The notes under the pieces are model-generated. The model was given only the letters and a program-made list of their open reading frames with translations. It searched no databases and had not been told where the DNA came from. Source: Bacteroides sp. CAG:709 (GTDB lineage: Bacteria > Bacteroidota > Bacteroidia > Bacteroidales > UBA932). From it: DNA of 38,997 bases. The stretch covers positions 26,891-65,887 of the forward strand of contig FR882187.1 of NCBI GenBank assembly GCA_000434935.1, written 5' to 3'. Positions within the stretch are counted from its first letter, which is position 1. Every line of letters starts with the position of its first letter. The position numbers and the translations under genes are program-made. Shown piece by piece: positions 16,540-23,497 of this stretch.

Positions 16540-17370
16540 ATGAAAAGGCTTACACACAAAGAGCTCCAGAATTTAAGTCTTGAAATACTTTCAGACGTAG
16601 CAGATTTCTGCGAAAAAGAGGGAATAAAATATTCATTGGCATACGGCACCTTGCTGGGCGCGATACGTCACAAGGGGTTCATTCCATGGGATGACGACAT
16701 TGACATAATCATGCCCAGAGAAGATTACAACCGTTTCCGCGAAATATACAAGTCCGACAATTTCATATTCGTGGACAGCAGCAACACTCCTGATTGCTTC
16801 ATCGCATTCGGCAGAGTCTGCGAAACGACCAGGACTTTGACCAGGTCATATATTCCATGGCATGGAAGGAGTATAAAGACAGGAGTATGGATCGATGTAT
16901 TCCCGATAGACAAGGTCCCTGATGACCCGATGGAGTTCCAAAGATATTATGGTGGATTGTATCTGCTGCAAAAGTACAACTCACGAATAAGAAAAATCCA
17001 CGCCGGAAAGATTGAAAAATATTCTCTTCTGCGCCAGATTTGGGCCAATACCATAAAGGCTTTGAACCCAAGGTATGCACAACAGCAGCCTGTAGATATC
17101 GTAGGTTATATCCATGAAATCATTTCGCTCGGCAATAGCAATAAGAGTTTCAATCACTTGTCACAATTGGCGGATCCGGAGAATCCGAATGAGTATTTCG
17201 ATGCGGACGATTTCTCGGACTACACAGATGTGGAATTCGAGGGCAGAAAATTCAAAGCCCCCGCACGCTATGACAAGATTTTGTCAAAGATGTTCGGGGA
17301 CTATATGACTTTTCCTCCTAAGAAACAACGCAGACCTAAACAAGGTTACATCAAATTCCTCTGGAAATAG
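16540..17370 (+). CDS. LicD family phosphotransferase
   Basis: The second LicD-family protein of the island, 276 residues. It has the same signature as the other copy at the same positions (YGTLLGAIRHKGFIPWDDDID, Asp51-53 and 55) and the C-terminal PPKKQRRPKQGYIKFLWK. The two copies are clearly paralogous but differ in the middle, so they probably use different acceptors or donors. It is the last gene of the three-gene operon beginning at 14138. Its product would be expected to take the CDP-linked compound made by the preceding two enzymes and attach it to a surface polysaccharide or LPS. Confidence 0.85.
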   Translation: MKRLTHKELQNLSLEILSDVADFCEKEGIKYSLAYGTLLGAIRHKGFIPWDDDIDIIMPREDYNRFREIYKSDNFIFVDSSNTPDCFIAFGRVCETTRTLTRSYIPWHGRSIKTGVWIDVFPIDKVPDDPMEFQRYYGGLYLLQKYNSRIRKIHAGKIEKYSLLRQIWANTIKALNPRYAQQQPVDIVGYIHEIISLGNSNKSFNHLSQLADPENPNEYFDADDFSDYTDVEFEGRKFKAPARYDKILSKMFGDYMTFPPKKQRRPKQGYIKFLWK

Positions 17371-17379
17371 AACGACTAT

Positions 17380-17408
17380 GTCTCGGCTTCATCAGCGAAG
17401 GCCGAGAC
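17380..17408. terminator. Hairpin between convergent licD and GT4 genes
   Basis: GTCTCGGC, then TTC, a short loop, GAA and GCCGAGAC form an 8-bp GC-rich stem extended by 3 bp, placed 10 bp after the licD stop. The following sequence has only a weak T run (GTTCTTCC), so termination is likely but not certain. It sits between convergent genes and could serve both. Confidence 0.55.
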
Positions 17409-17505
17409 GTTCTTCCAGCCAATCACGACATTGAAATCGGCATTGAAATACCCGTTCTACGCGATTCAGCGACCTGAAAAAAAATTGACCAGGACCTGGA
17501 GACGG

Positions 17506-18600
17506 CTACTTTGCCATGAGCCCTTCGAACAGAGTTTTCCATTGTTCCATAATCCTGTCAATGCTGTATTGCGCGGCTGTTTTCTTCGCCATGGCTCCGA
17601 ATTCTTTGCGTCTGCCAGCATCGGAAATGACATCGCACACCCTCCGGGCCAGCCCCTCGACATCACCAGGCTTCACGAGATATCCGCTTTTTCCGTCAAT
17701 GATAATCTCGGCCGGACCCTTAGGGCAATCATAACTGACCATAGGCAAACCTGTCTCTACAGCCTCCAGAAGCACCATCGGGAATCCTTCGTATGCAGAA
17801 CTCATAACAAGACATGAGCTGTCAAGCATCTTCGAACGAATGTCACTGCTGCTGCCCATGAGCCTTACCTGGAGGTCCAGACCCAGACTTGTAATCTGTT
17901 TCTGCAATGATTTCTTCAGACTTCCATTGCCATAAATCTCCAAAACCCAATCCGGATATTCTTCAGCCACATATTTCCATGCGGCAACCAAGTCCCTGAA
18001 GTTCTTCTGAGATTCAAGTCTGCCGATTGCAATGCACTTCTCATTATCCAAAGCAGCAACCTCTTCAGACTTGAAAGTCAACGGGTTATAGATACTGGTC
18101 ACATTCGGCACAAATGGTTCCCAGTCCTTTTTGTCCGATTTGGTAAGCACGATGAACTTGTCCAGTTTCGCAGCAACCTTTTCAATCTGCCTCATACGGA
18201 AACGAGCATAGATATTCCCAAAGAAAGACCCGCCGTATTTGACTGCATATTTGTCATGAGAGAAATGGAATTCGGAAACTTTTATACTTCCGTCGGTACA
18301 TAAAGGCAGACAGAAAATATCCCGGCCGCCAACCGAGACACAGATATCCGGACGTATCTCGCACAGAATCTTGTTCAGCCGCCTCCCGTAGGCATGCAGC
18401 ATGAACTTCTCGCTTACTCCCACATCATGCAGCGTAATCTTGTCACTGAGAGCGAAATGCGTGGCCCGGCCTTTCAAGTCCGCTGTAATGATATGGATAT
18501 CATAGCCATAAACATCGGCAAGATAGTTAGCCTTTATGCTCAGTACCCTTTCGATTCCGCCGAAAAGATGAAGTGAATGAATGCAATATGCAATTCTCAT
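17506..18600 (-). CDS. Family 4 (GT-B) glycosyltransferase
   Basis: A 364-residue retaining glycosyltransferase of the GT4 type. It opens with MRIAYCIHSLHLFGGIERV, in which the glycine-rich GGIER is typical of sugar-acceptor loops in this family. It has AIGRLESQKNF (191-201) and the sugar-nucleotide motif EGFPMVLLEAVETGLP (271-286; Glu271 and Glu279). No signal peptide or membrane span is seen, so it acts in the cytoplasm on a lipid-linked glycan or LPS precursor. It lies at the edge of the licD island, convergent with licD, which suggests it builds the glycan that receives the substituent. It is separated from uvrA by 190 bp holding a licD remnant. Confidence 0.85.
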   Translation of the reverse strand: MRIAYCIHSLHLFGGIERVLSIKANYLADVYGYDIHIITADLKGRATHFALSDKITLHDVGVSEKFMLHAYGRRLNKILCEIRPDICVSVGGRDIFCLPLCTDGSIKVSEFHFSHDKYAVKYGGSFFGNIYARFRMRQIEKVAAKLDKFIVLTKSDKKDWEPFVPNVTSIYNPLTFKSEEVAALDNEKCIAIGRLESQKNFRDLVAAWKYVAEEYPDWVLEIYGNGSLKKSLQKQITSLGLDLQVRLMGSSSDIRSKMLDSSCLVMSSAYEGFPMVLLEAVETGLPMVSYDCPKGPAEIIIDGKSGYLVKPGDVEGLARRVCDVISDAGRRKEFGAMAKKTAAQYSIDRIMEQWKTLFEGLMAK

Positions 18601-18702
18601 GGGTAAGTGTCTTTAATTACCATCCCCCAACTGTCAGATTGTCTGACCAGTGAGTCCGGACGTGTTGTTTCACTTTATATGAATATAGGTTCTTATTCCA
18701 CC

Positions 18703-18721
18703 ACAAATTTAGTAAATTTGT
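18703..18721. promoter_or_regulatory. 19-bp palindrome containing -7 boxes on both strands
   Basis: A perfect 9-bp inverted repeat around one central base (18712). The plus strand carries TAAATTTG at 18713-18720 and the minus strand carries TAAATTTG at 18704-18711; both fit TAnnTTTG. The minus-strand box could drive the GT4 gene with a leader of about 97 nt. The plus-strand box points at the licD remnant that follows. Confidence 0.45.
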
Positions 18722-18732
18722 CAACAAAACAA

Positions 18733-18783
18733 GGCACCAGGCACAAAGGATTCATCCCATGTAACGACGGCGTCAATAGGGTA
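18733..18783 (+). pseudogene. Remnant of a third licD gene
   Basis: In the plus frame this stretch reads GTRHKGFIPCNDGVNRV, against GAVRHKGFIPWDDDIDIL in the intact LicD proteins. RHKGFIP is identical, while the catalytic WDDDID has become CNDGVN, so the piece cannot be functional. The rest of the gene is gone: the palindromic promoter lies about 12 bp upstream, and uvrA begins to overlap downstream. It indicates earlier gain and loss of licD at this site. Confidence 0.65.
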
Positions 18784-18790
18784 CGCTGTA

Positions 18791-21691
18791 TTAATCATGT
18801 GATATGTTTGATTTCAAATATTTAGCTGTATATGTCTTTCCTGACGCGGCCAAATCTTCAGGGGTACCTTCGAAGACAACCTTGCCTCCGAAATCACCGG
18901 CTTCCGGACCAAGTTCGATAATCCAGTCCGCGGCACGGATGACATCCATATTGTGCTCGACTACGACTACGGAATGGCCTTTCGCCAAAAGGGCGTCGAA
19001 GGCTTTCAACAGCCGCTCCACATCATAGAAATGAAGACCTGTAGTAGGTTCATCGAAAATGAACAATATCCGGCGGGAATCGGAACGGACTGAGGTATCG
19101 TTCATGGAAAGGAAATATGCCAGTTTGATTCTCTGGCTCTCTCCTCCGGACAATGTACTGCTGCTCTGTCCGAGCTTGATATATGAAAGACCGACATCCA
19201 CAAGCGGCTGAAGCTTCCGTGCTATAGTCTGTGCCTCAGCTTCTTTCTGCGAGCTGAAGAAAGCGATCGCCTCGTCCACGCTCATGTTCAGGATATCGTC
19301 AATGTTCTTGCCCTGGTATCTGACCTCCAGGATCTCAGGCTTGAAGCGTTTTCCGCCGCACGCCTCGCAGACCATGGTCACATCGGCCATGAACTGCATG
19401 CCGATATGGACAAAGCCTTCACCTTGACATTCGGAACACCGGCCGCCATCCTGATTGAAAGAGAAATAAGACGGCGTGAAACCATTGAGCTTGGCAAACT
19501 GCTGCTCGCTCATCAGTTTTCTGATATCGTCATAGACTTTCAGATACGTAACGGCATTGGAACGGGAACTCTTCCCTATCGGATTCTGGTCCACATATTC
19601 CACGGCGGACACCCTGTCGATGTTGCCGGACAGGCCCCTGAATGTTCCGGGAAGCGTACCGGTCTGATTGATATGGCGATACAGCGCCGGATACAAAATA
19701 TCCCCTACCAGCGAAGACTTTCCGCTGCCGCTGACACCTGAGACGACCGTCAGGACTCCAAGCGGAAATTTCACGTTGACATCCTTCAGGTTATGCTCCA
19801 TGGCCCCGTCGACACCGACATAGTAATTCCAGGTACGTTTTTCACGTTGGACGCGCTGGCGCTTGCCAGTTATATATTGCAGTGTCAGGGATTTGTCCAC
19901 CACGTCGGAAGGCATGTCATCCACGACTTTCCCTTGGAAAACCACCTCACCGCCATTGACACCGGCCAGAGGCCCCATGTCGATCAGCATGTCGGCAGCC
20001 CGGATGATTTCTTCGTCATGCTCCACGACCACGACGGTGTTCCCGATGTCTCGCAGGCGTTTGAGCACACCTATAAGTTTCTCAGTATCACGCGGGTGCA
20101 GTCCAATGCTCGGCTCATCCAGAATATACATTGAACCGACGAGCGAACTTCCAAGAGCAGTCACGAGATTGATGCGCTGGCTCTCACCGCCGGACAAGGT
20201 GTTGCACGCCCTGTTCAACGTAAGGTAACCCAGCCCCACATCGGCAATGTATTGGAGCCTTGACTTGATTTCGTCTATCGCCTTGCCTGCAACTGACTTT
20301 TCATACGCAGTCAACTTGATGTTCTTCAGGAAGTCAAGCAGTTCCGCCGCATTCATGCAGAGCAACTCATATATATTCTTTCCTCCAACCTTCACGTACA
20401 AGGCATCCTTGCGCAGACGGCTGCCCTTGCACTCATGACAGACCGTACGGCCGGAGAAACGGTTCAAAAGATATTTGTACTGTATCTTATAGCGGTTCGC
20501 CTCCACCCATTTGAAAAATTCATTGATACCTATCAGGGACTCTTCCTCGGTAGCGGCCTTGTACCCGTCCCATATCAGAGCCTTGACCTTCTCGGACAGG
20601 TTGCAATACGGCTCGAAGACTGGGATGTTGTACTTCCCGGCGACATTGACAAGATGGTCCTTGAACCATCCCATCTTTTCACCTTTCCAGCAGGCGATGG
20701 CCCCGTCATATATGCTTTTGGTCTTGTCCGGAATCACCAAGTCCTCGCTAATGCCGATGATTTTGCCAAGTCCTCCGCAGACCGGACATGCCCCGAGAGG
20801 GCTGTTGAAGCTGAACATATATTCATCCGGCTCATGGAATGTCATGCCGTCAGCCTCAAATCTGTTCACAAACTTCTGGATATCAGCATCTCCGGATGCA
20901 GAGTCACGTTTCACGAACATTGTCCCGTTTCCCCTGCTGAAACACGTCGCAATCGAAGAATGAAGTCTGGTGCGCATGTCTTCCCACTCGTTCTGCGGCA
21001 TTTCCGAGCCGTCCGGCATGACCGGCAGGCTGTTATTCATCGCTGGAAGCTTCATTCGGTCCACCATCAGCAGCAATCCAGCCGGATAATTCCCGGACTC
21101 GGCATCCCTGACGACATCGTCAATGCGCAATTGTCCCTGCTCAGGAGAGTAAAGACGAGAATAACCTTCTTCTTTCAATGCCAGGAGAGTCTCCACCTTG
21201 TCATTGCGCTTGTCCCAATCCAGATCGGCCAGCAAGTACACCGATGAAGGCTCCTTACAGCCAAGGATATATGCCATGACGTCGTTTTCACTATGGCACT
21301 TTACCTCCACACCGCTTATCGGAGAAAACGTCCGCCCGATTCTGGCGAATATAAGCCGGAGATAATCGTAGATTTCCGTCGTGGTAGCCACGGTAGAGCG
21401 CGGATTTCTTGTATTGACCTTCTGCTCTATTGCGATAGCCGGCGGTATGCCTTCAATGGCCTCCACGTCGGGCTTGGACATCCTGCCCAAGAATTGTCTG
21501 GCGTATGAAGAGAGACTTTCCGCAAAACGCCTCTGCCCTTCAGCAAACAAGGTGTCGAATGCCAATGATGATTTTCCAGAGCCGGAAATACCTGTCACTA
21601 CAGTAAACTTGTTGCGTGGTATCTCTACTGTAATATTCTTGAGGTTATTGACTTTCGCCCCCTTTATGATGATATTTCCGCTGTCCGGCAT
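18791..21691 (-). CDS. uvrA: Excinuclease ABC subunit A
   Basis: UvrA, the damage-recognising ATPase of nucleotide excision repair. With the start at 21691 the product is 966 residues. This start is preferred over the upstream ATG at 21796 because a TATATTTG -7 box lies between them, and because the resulting MPDSGNIIIKGAKVNNLKNI is the usual Bacteroidales N-terminus. Walker A GISGSGKSS is at 34-42. NPRSTVATTTEIYDYLRL is the family signature. Zinc-binding pairs are visible (CPVCGG, CHECKG; CSECQGEG and CEACGGKRF), as are both ABC signatures (LSGGESQRINL and LSGGESQRIKL). It stands alone, with GT4 downstream on the same strand. Confidence 0.97.
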   Translation of the reverse strand: MPDSGNIIIKGAKVNNLKNITVEIPRNKFTVVTGISGSGKSSLAFDTLFAEGQRRFAESLSSYARQFLGRMSKPDVEAIEGIPPAIAIEQKVNTRNPRSTVATTTEIYDYLRLIFARIGRTFSPISGVEVKCHSENDVMAYILGCKEPSSVYLLADLDWDKRNDKVETLLALKEEGYSRLYSPEQGQLRIDDVVRDAESGNYPAGLLLMVDRMKLPAMNNSLPVMPDGSEMPQNEWEDMRTRLHSSIATCFSRGNGTMFVKRDSASGDADIQKFVNRFEADGMTFHEPDEYMFSFNSPLGACPVCGGLGKIIGISEDLVIPDKTKSIYDGAIACWKGEKMGWFKDHLVNVAGKYNIPVFEPYCNLSEKVKALIWDGYKAATEEESLIGINEFFKWVEANRYKIQYKYLLNRFSGRTVCHECKGSRLRKDALYVKVGGKNIYELLCMNAAELLDFLKNIKLTAYEKSVAGKAIDEIKSRLQYIADVGLGYLTLNRACNTLSGGESQRINLVTALGSSLVGSMYILDEPSIGLHPRDTEKLIGVLKRLRDIGNTVVVVEHDEEIIRAADMLIDMGPLAGVNGGEVVFQGKVVDDMPSDVVDKSLTLQYITGKRQRVQREKRTWNYYVGVDGAMEHNLKDVNVKFPLGVLTVVSGVSGSGKSSLVGDILYPALYRHINQTGTLPGTFRGLSGNIDRVSAVEYVDQNPIGKSSRSNAVTYLKVYDDIRKLMSEQQFAKLNGFTPSYFSFNQDGGRCSECQGEGFVHIGMQFMADVTMVCEACGGKRFKPEILEVRYQGKNIDDILNMSVDEAIAFFSSQKEAEAQTIARKLQPLVDVGLSYIKLGQSSSTLSGGESQRIKLAYFLSMNDTSVRSDSRRILFIFDEPTTGLHFYDVERLLKAFDALLAKGHSVVVVEHNMDVIRAADWIIELGPEAGDFGGKVVFEGTPEDLAASGKTYTAKYLKSNISHD

Positions 21692-21710
21692 ACTCGATTG
21701 ATTTAGTCCG

Positions 21711-21718
21711 CAAATATA
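21711..21718 (-). promoter_or_regulatory. -7 box of uvrA (TATATTTG)
   Basis: The minus strand reads TATATTTG, 19 bp before the uvrA ATG at 21691. Transcription would begin near 21705, leaving a leader of about 14 nt. The -33 element is not obvious. Confidence 0.65.
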
Positions 21719-21745
21719 CATCATTTTCCCGAAGCATGTAGTTTT

Positions 21746-21908
21746 AGAAACTGTTTTGAAATAATTGAATAGTTGTTTGAGGTAAAATTCCTTCATCTTC
21801 TTCCCGAGTTTTCAGGTCAGATAGGCCCAGCTATCTTCCCTGAACCCTCGGTTGAATCTGAAGTTTTTTCCACTCAAACCTTCTGTGAATAATTTCAAAA
21901 CAGTTTCT
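21746..21908. mobile_element. 163-nt palindromic MITE-like element
   Basis: The whole segment is one imperfect palindrome. The outer 21 bp (21746-21766 against 21888-21908) match with one mismatch. Inner pairs include TTTGAG with CTCAAA, CCGAG with CTCGG, TTCAGG with CCTGAA, and GATAG with CTATC around a 6-nt loop at 21825-21830. It encodes nothing and lies between the uvrA promoter and the hsp20 upstream repeats, so neither gene need transcribe it. The ends (AGAAACTGTTTTGAAAT) look like transposon terminal repeats, but no clear target duplication was found. It could also be a structural or regulatory hairpin. Confidence 0.6.
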
Positions 21909-21913
21909 CATCC

Positions 21914-21966
21914 GCCATTTTGACAATGTTTTTATGCCATTTTGTCCACATGCGCGCCATTTTGTC
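21914..21966. promoter_or_regulatory. Three phased direct repeats upstream of hsp20
   Basis: GCCATTTTGAC (21914-21924), GCCATTTTGTC (21936-21946) and GCCATTTTGTC (21956-21966) recur at 22- and 20-bp intervals, about two helical turns, so they lie on one face of the DNA. With flanks each reads roughly YGCCA-TTT-TGNCM, a partly symmetric site. They are 170-220 bp before the hsp20 start and are probably binding sites for a stress regulator. Confidence 0.5.
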
Positions 21967-22137
21967 AACCTTTAGAACTTTTTTCACAATCGGCACACAG
22001 ATTGACAATATTCCAGTCGTTCCGCCTGAAAGACGGGGCGGGATTCCAACCGGTGCAGAGTCTCGACAAGAGATGACAGCAAAGGAAGGAATCCGGAAAA
22101 CAGAATAGTAAAAATTTAAAAATAGGAGATTTTAATT

Positions 22138-22572
22138 ATGGTACCTTCAAGAAGAACAGTTAACCAGAATTGGTTACCAAGTATTTTCAATGATTTCTTT
22201 GATAATGAATGGATGGAAAGGTCCAATGCCACAGCTCCGGCAATCAACGTATTAGAAAACGAGAAGAGCTACGACATCGAACTTGCAGCCCCAGGAATGA
22301 CTAAAGAAGATTTCAAGGTTACTCTTGATGAGAATGGTGACTTGGTCATCAATATGGAAAAGAAACAGGAGAACAATGCTGAGAAGAAGAACGGACATTA
22401 TCTCCGTCGCGAGTTCTCATACAGCAAATTCCAGCAGACAATGCTTCTGCCGGATGACGCCGACAAGGAAAAGATTAATGCCCAGGTAGAAAATGGCGTT
22501 CTCAAGGTAAATATCCCGAAAGTCGTCAAAACTCAGCCGAGCGAGGCTCATAAAGTAATCGAAATCAAATAA
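22138..22572 (+). CDS. Small heat shock protein (Hsp20/alpha-crystallin family)
   Basis: A 144-residue ATP-independent chaperone that holds unfolding proteins. The alpha-crystallin domain runs from about residue 36 (INVLENEKSYDIELAAPGM) to 138. It contains FKVTLDENGDLVINMEKK, the REFSYSKFQQTMLLPDD strand and VENGVLKVNIPK, the usual ENGVL-containing segment before the last strand. The start follows an A-rich leader with GGAG 10 nt upstream. It is a single-gene unit with its own terminator. The phased repeats upstream suggest inducible control. No TAnnTTTG box was found in its upstream region. Confidence 0.95.
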   Translation: MVPSRRTVNQNWLPSIFNDFFDNEWMERSNATAPAINVLENEKSYDIELAAPGMTKEDFKVTLDENGDLVINMEKKQENNAEKKNGHYLRREFSYSKFQQTMLLPDDADKEKINAQVENGVLKVNIPKVVKTQPSEAHKVIEIK

Positions 22573-22591
22573 TTCCGTTTGATTTCCATCT

Positions 22592-22627
22592 AAAAAAGCG
22601 GTCAGAGTAGCTTCTGGCCGTTTTTTT
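22592..22627 (+). terminator. Rho-independent terminator of hsp20
   Basis: AAAAAAGCGGTCAGA, a 6-nt loop, TCTGGCCGT and seven T residues form a 9-bp stem (with two G-U pairs) flanked by A and T tracts, 20 bp after the hsp20 stop. Confidence 0.85.
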
Positions 22628-22686
22628 GGTATCATATCGAAGTATCGTTTTATATGCATTTTTTATAAAATTTTTATGCGAAACAC

Positions 22687-22716
22687 TTGCAGGTTAAGAA
22701 AAAATACCTAACTTTG
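22687..22716 (+). promoter_or_regulatory. Promoter of tRNA-Asp (TTG, 19 bp, TAACTTTG)
   Basis: TTG at 22687-22689, a 19-bp spacer and TAACTTTG at 22709-22716 match the Bacteroidota -33/-7 consensus. This is the best full promoter in the window. Transcription would start near 22723, about 33 nt before the tRNA. Confidence 0.8.
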
Positions 22717-22755
22717 CATTCGCGTTTGAGAAAAACACCAAACACAGCAACTCCT

Positions 22756-22829
22756 GGTGCGGTAGTTCAGCTGGTTAGAATACGGGCCTGTCACGCCCGG
22801 GGTCGTGGGTTCGAGCCCCATCCGCACCG
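22756..22829 (+). tRNA. tRNA-Asp (anticodon GTC)
   Basis: A complete 74-nt cloverleaf. The acceptor stem is GGTGCGG with CCGCACC, and the anticodon stem is CGGGC with GCCCG around the loop CTGTCAC (anticodon GTC). The T arm is GTGGG-TTCGAGC-CCCAT and the discriminator base is G. The following bases are CAA, so CCA is added after transcription, as is usual in this phylum. Confidence 0.97.
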
Positions 22830-22830
22830 C

Positions 22831-22865
22831 AAAAATGCCTCTCACATTTGTGAGGGGCATTTTTC
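22831..22865 (+). terminator. Rho-independent terminator after tRNA-Asp
   Basis: AAAAATGCCTCTCACA pairs with TGTGAGGGGCATTTTT with a single mismatch around a two-base loop and ends in a T run, beginning 2 nt after the tRNA. Confidence 0.9.
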
Positions 22866-22929
22866 GTATGGCATCCAAACTGGTCAAGTCCACCATCGTG
22901 AGGAAATCCAGATTTGCGAAAACCGCCCC

Positions 22930-22987
22930 GTGCGCACTAAAACGTTTTCTACGCACGACGAGCCCAAAATTTGCCATGTCGTGCGTA
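22930..22987. repeat. AAACGTTT-core hairpin with alternative pairing, unit 1
   Basis: GTGCG (22930-22934) and CGCAC (22952-22956) enclose the self-complementary core AAAACGTTTT (22939-22948). The right arm extended as TACGCACGAC (22950-22959) also pairs perfectly over 10 bp with GTCGTGCGTA (22978-22987), so two mutually exclusive stems are possible. Confidence 0.6.
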
Positions 22988-23064
22988 AATCAGGCGTTTT
23001 TACTCACGGGAAAAATTCTCACGACGTGGTTGGTTGCATCAAAACGTCACTTCGTCTTTTGACG

Positions 23065-23184
23065 AGCCCGGCGAGGGTGGAGCCTCTGGAGGTTCGCTTC
23101 GCTCATCCCGTCAGGCTGGCGCCTGACACCCATTCACAAGGTCATGGGCGACCATGCCTCCAGAGGCTCCACCCCCGCCGGGCT
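23065..23184. repeat. Large inverted repeat, 28-bp arms
   Basis: Arms at 23065-23092 and 23157-23184 are complementary over 28 bp with one mismatch and begin AGCCCGGCG. The 64-nt spacer contains a further hairpin, GTCAGGC (23110-23116) with GCCTGAC (23121-23127). The right arm is followed by TTTT on the plus strand, but this is a poor terminator tail. Confidence 0.75.
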
Positions 23185-23230
23185 TTTCCTGCCACGTGGT
23201 TTATTTTTTGTGATTCTTTTTGGATATTCA

Positions 23231-23303
23231 TTTGGTACCGAATAAACGTTTTAGGCGGGACCAAATGCCTTTGCAAACACTCTTGGTCCCGCCTAAAAAC
23301 GTT
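23231..23303. repeat. AAACGTTT-core hairpin with alternative pairing, unit 2
   Basis: TTTGGTACC (23231-23239) and GGGACCAAA (23257-23265) flank the core AAACGTTTT (23244-23252). The right side (23245-23264) is also complementary over 20 bp, apart from one extra A, to 23283-23303, which carries a second AAACGTTT core. The layout copies unit 1 with different arm sequences. Confidence 0.6.
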
Positions 23304-23335
23304 TTTCTCGTACAAAACATGTTTCCAAAGCCCCC

Positions 23336-23366
23336 TCGTACCGTTTAAAACGTTTTCTCGGTACGA
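23336..23366. repeat. AAACGTTT-core hairpin, unit 3
   Basis: TCGTACCG (23336-23343) and CGGTACGA (23359-23366) are perfect 8-bp arms around AAAACGTTTT (23347-23356). No second partner for the right arm was found downstream. Confidence 0.6.
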
Positions 23367-23497
23367 AATTCCGTTTCTATACGACGGGGAAAAGAGACAG
23401 GAAAAAAAAAGAGGCATGAACGCGAGGCGAGGAGTGACGTGTGAGAGTGTGTGAGGCTGTGTATATAAGAGTGGTGAGAAAATAAGGAGGAAAAGTG

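Noticed and set aside
14138..17370. Phosphonate (AEP) biosynthesis locus
   Set aside because: The aminotransferase is PhnW-like, but no PepM, Ppd or PntC-type protein is in the window, so this name would go beyond the evidence.
13158..17370. Standard phosphocholine (lic1) locus
   Set aside because: LicD proteins are present, but no choline kinase (LicA), transporter (LicB) or LicC-type CTP:phosphocholine cytidylyltransferase is seen; the cytidylyltransferase is TagD-like.
20435..21247. 270-codon plus-strand frame inside uvrA
   Set aside because: Antisense to a clear uvrA coding region, with no recognisable domain.
21692..21796. 35-residue N-terminal extension of UvrA
   Set aside because: The extension crosses the uvrA -7 promoter box and the left arm of the palindromic element, and its sequence is unlike UvrA.
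22930..23366. CRISPR array
   Set aside because: The AAACGTTT units have different flanks and irregular spacing (about 305 and 51-52 bp between cores); no 25-36 bp identical repeats and no cas genes.
22687..23454. 255-codon plus-strand frame
   Set aside because: It reads through tRNA-Asp, its terminator and several inverted repeats, and the translation has no domain character.
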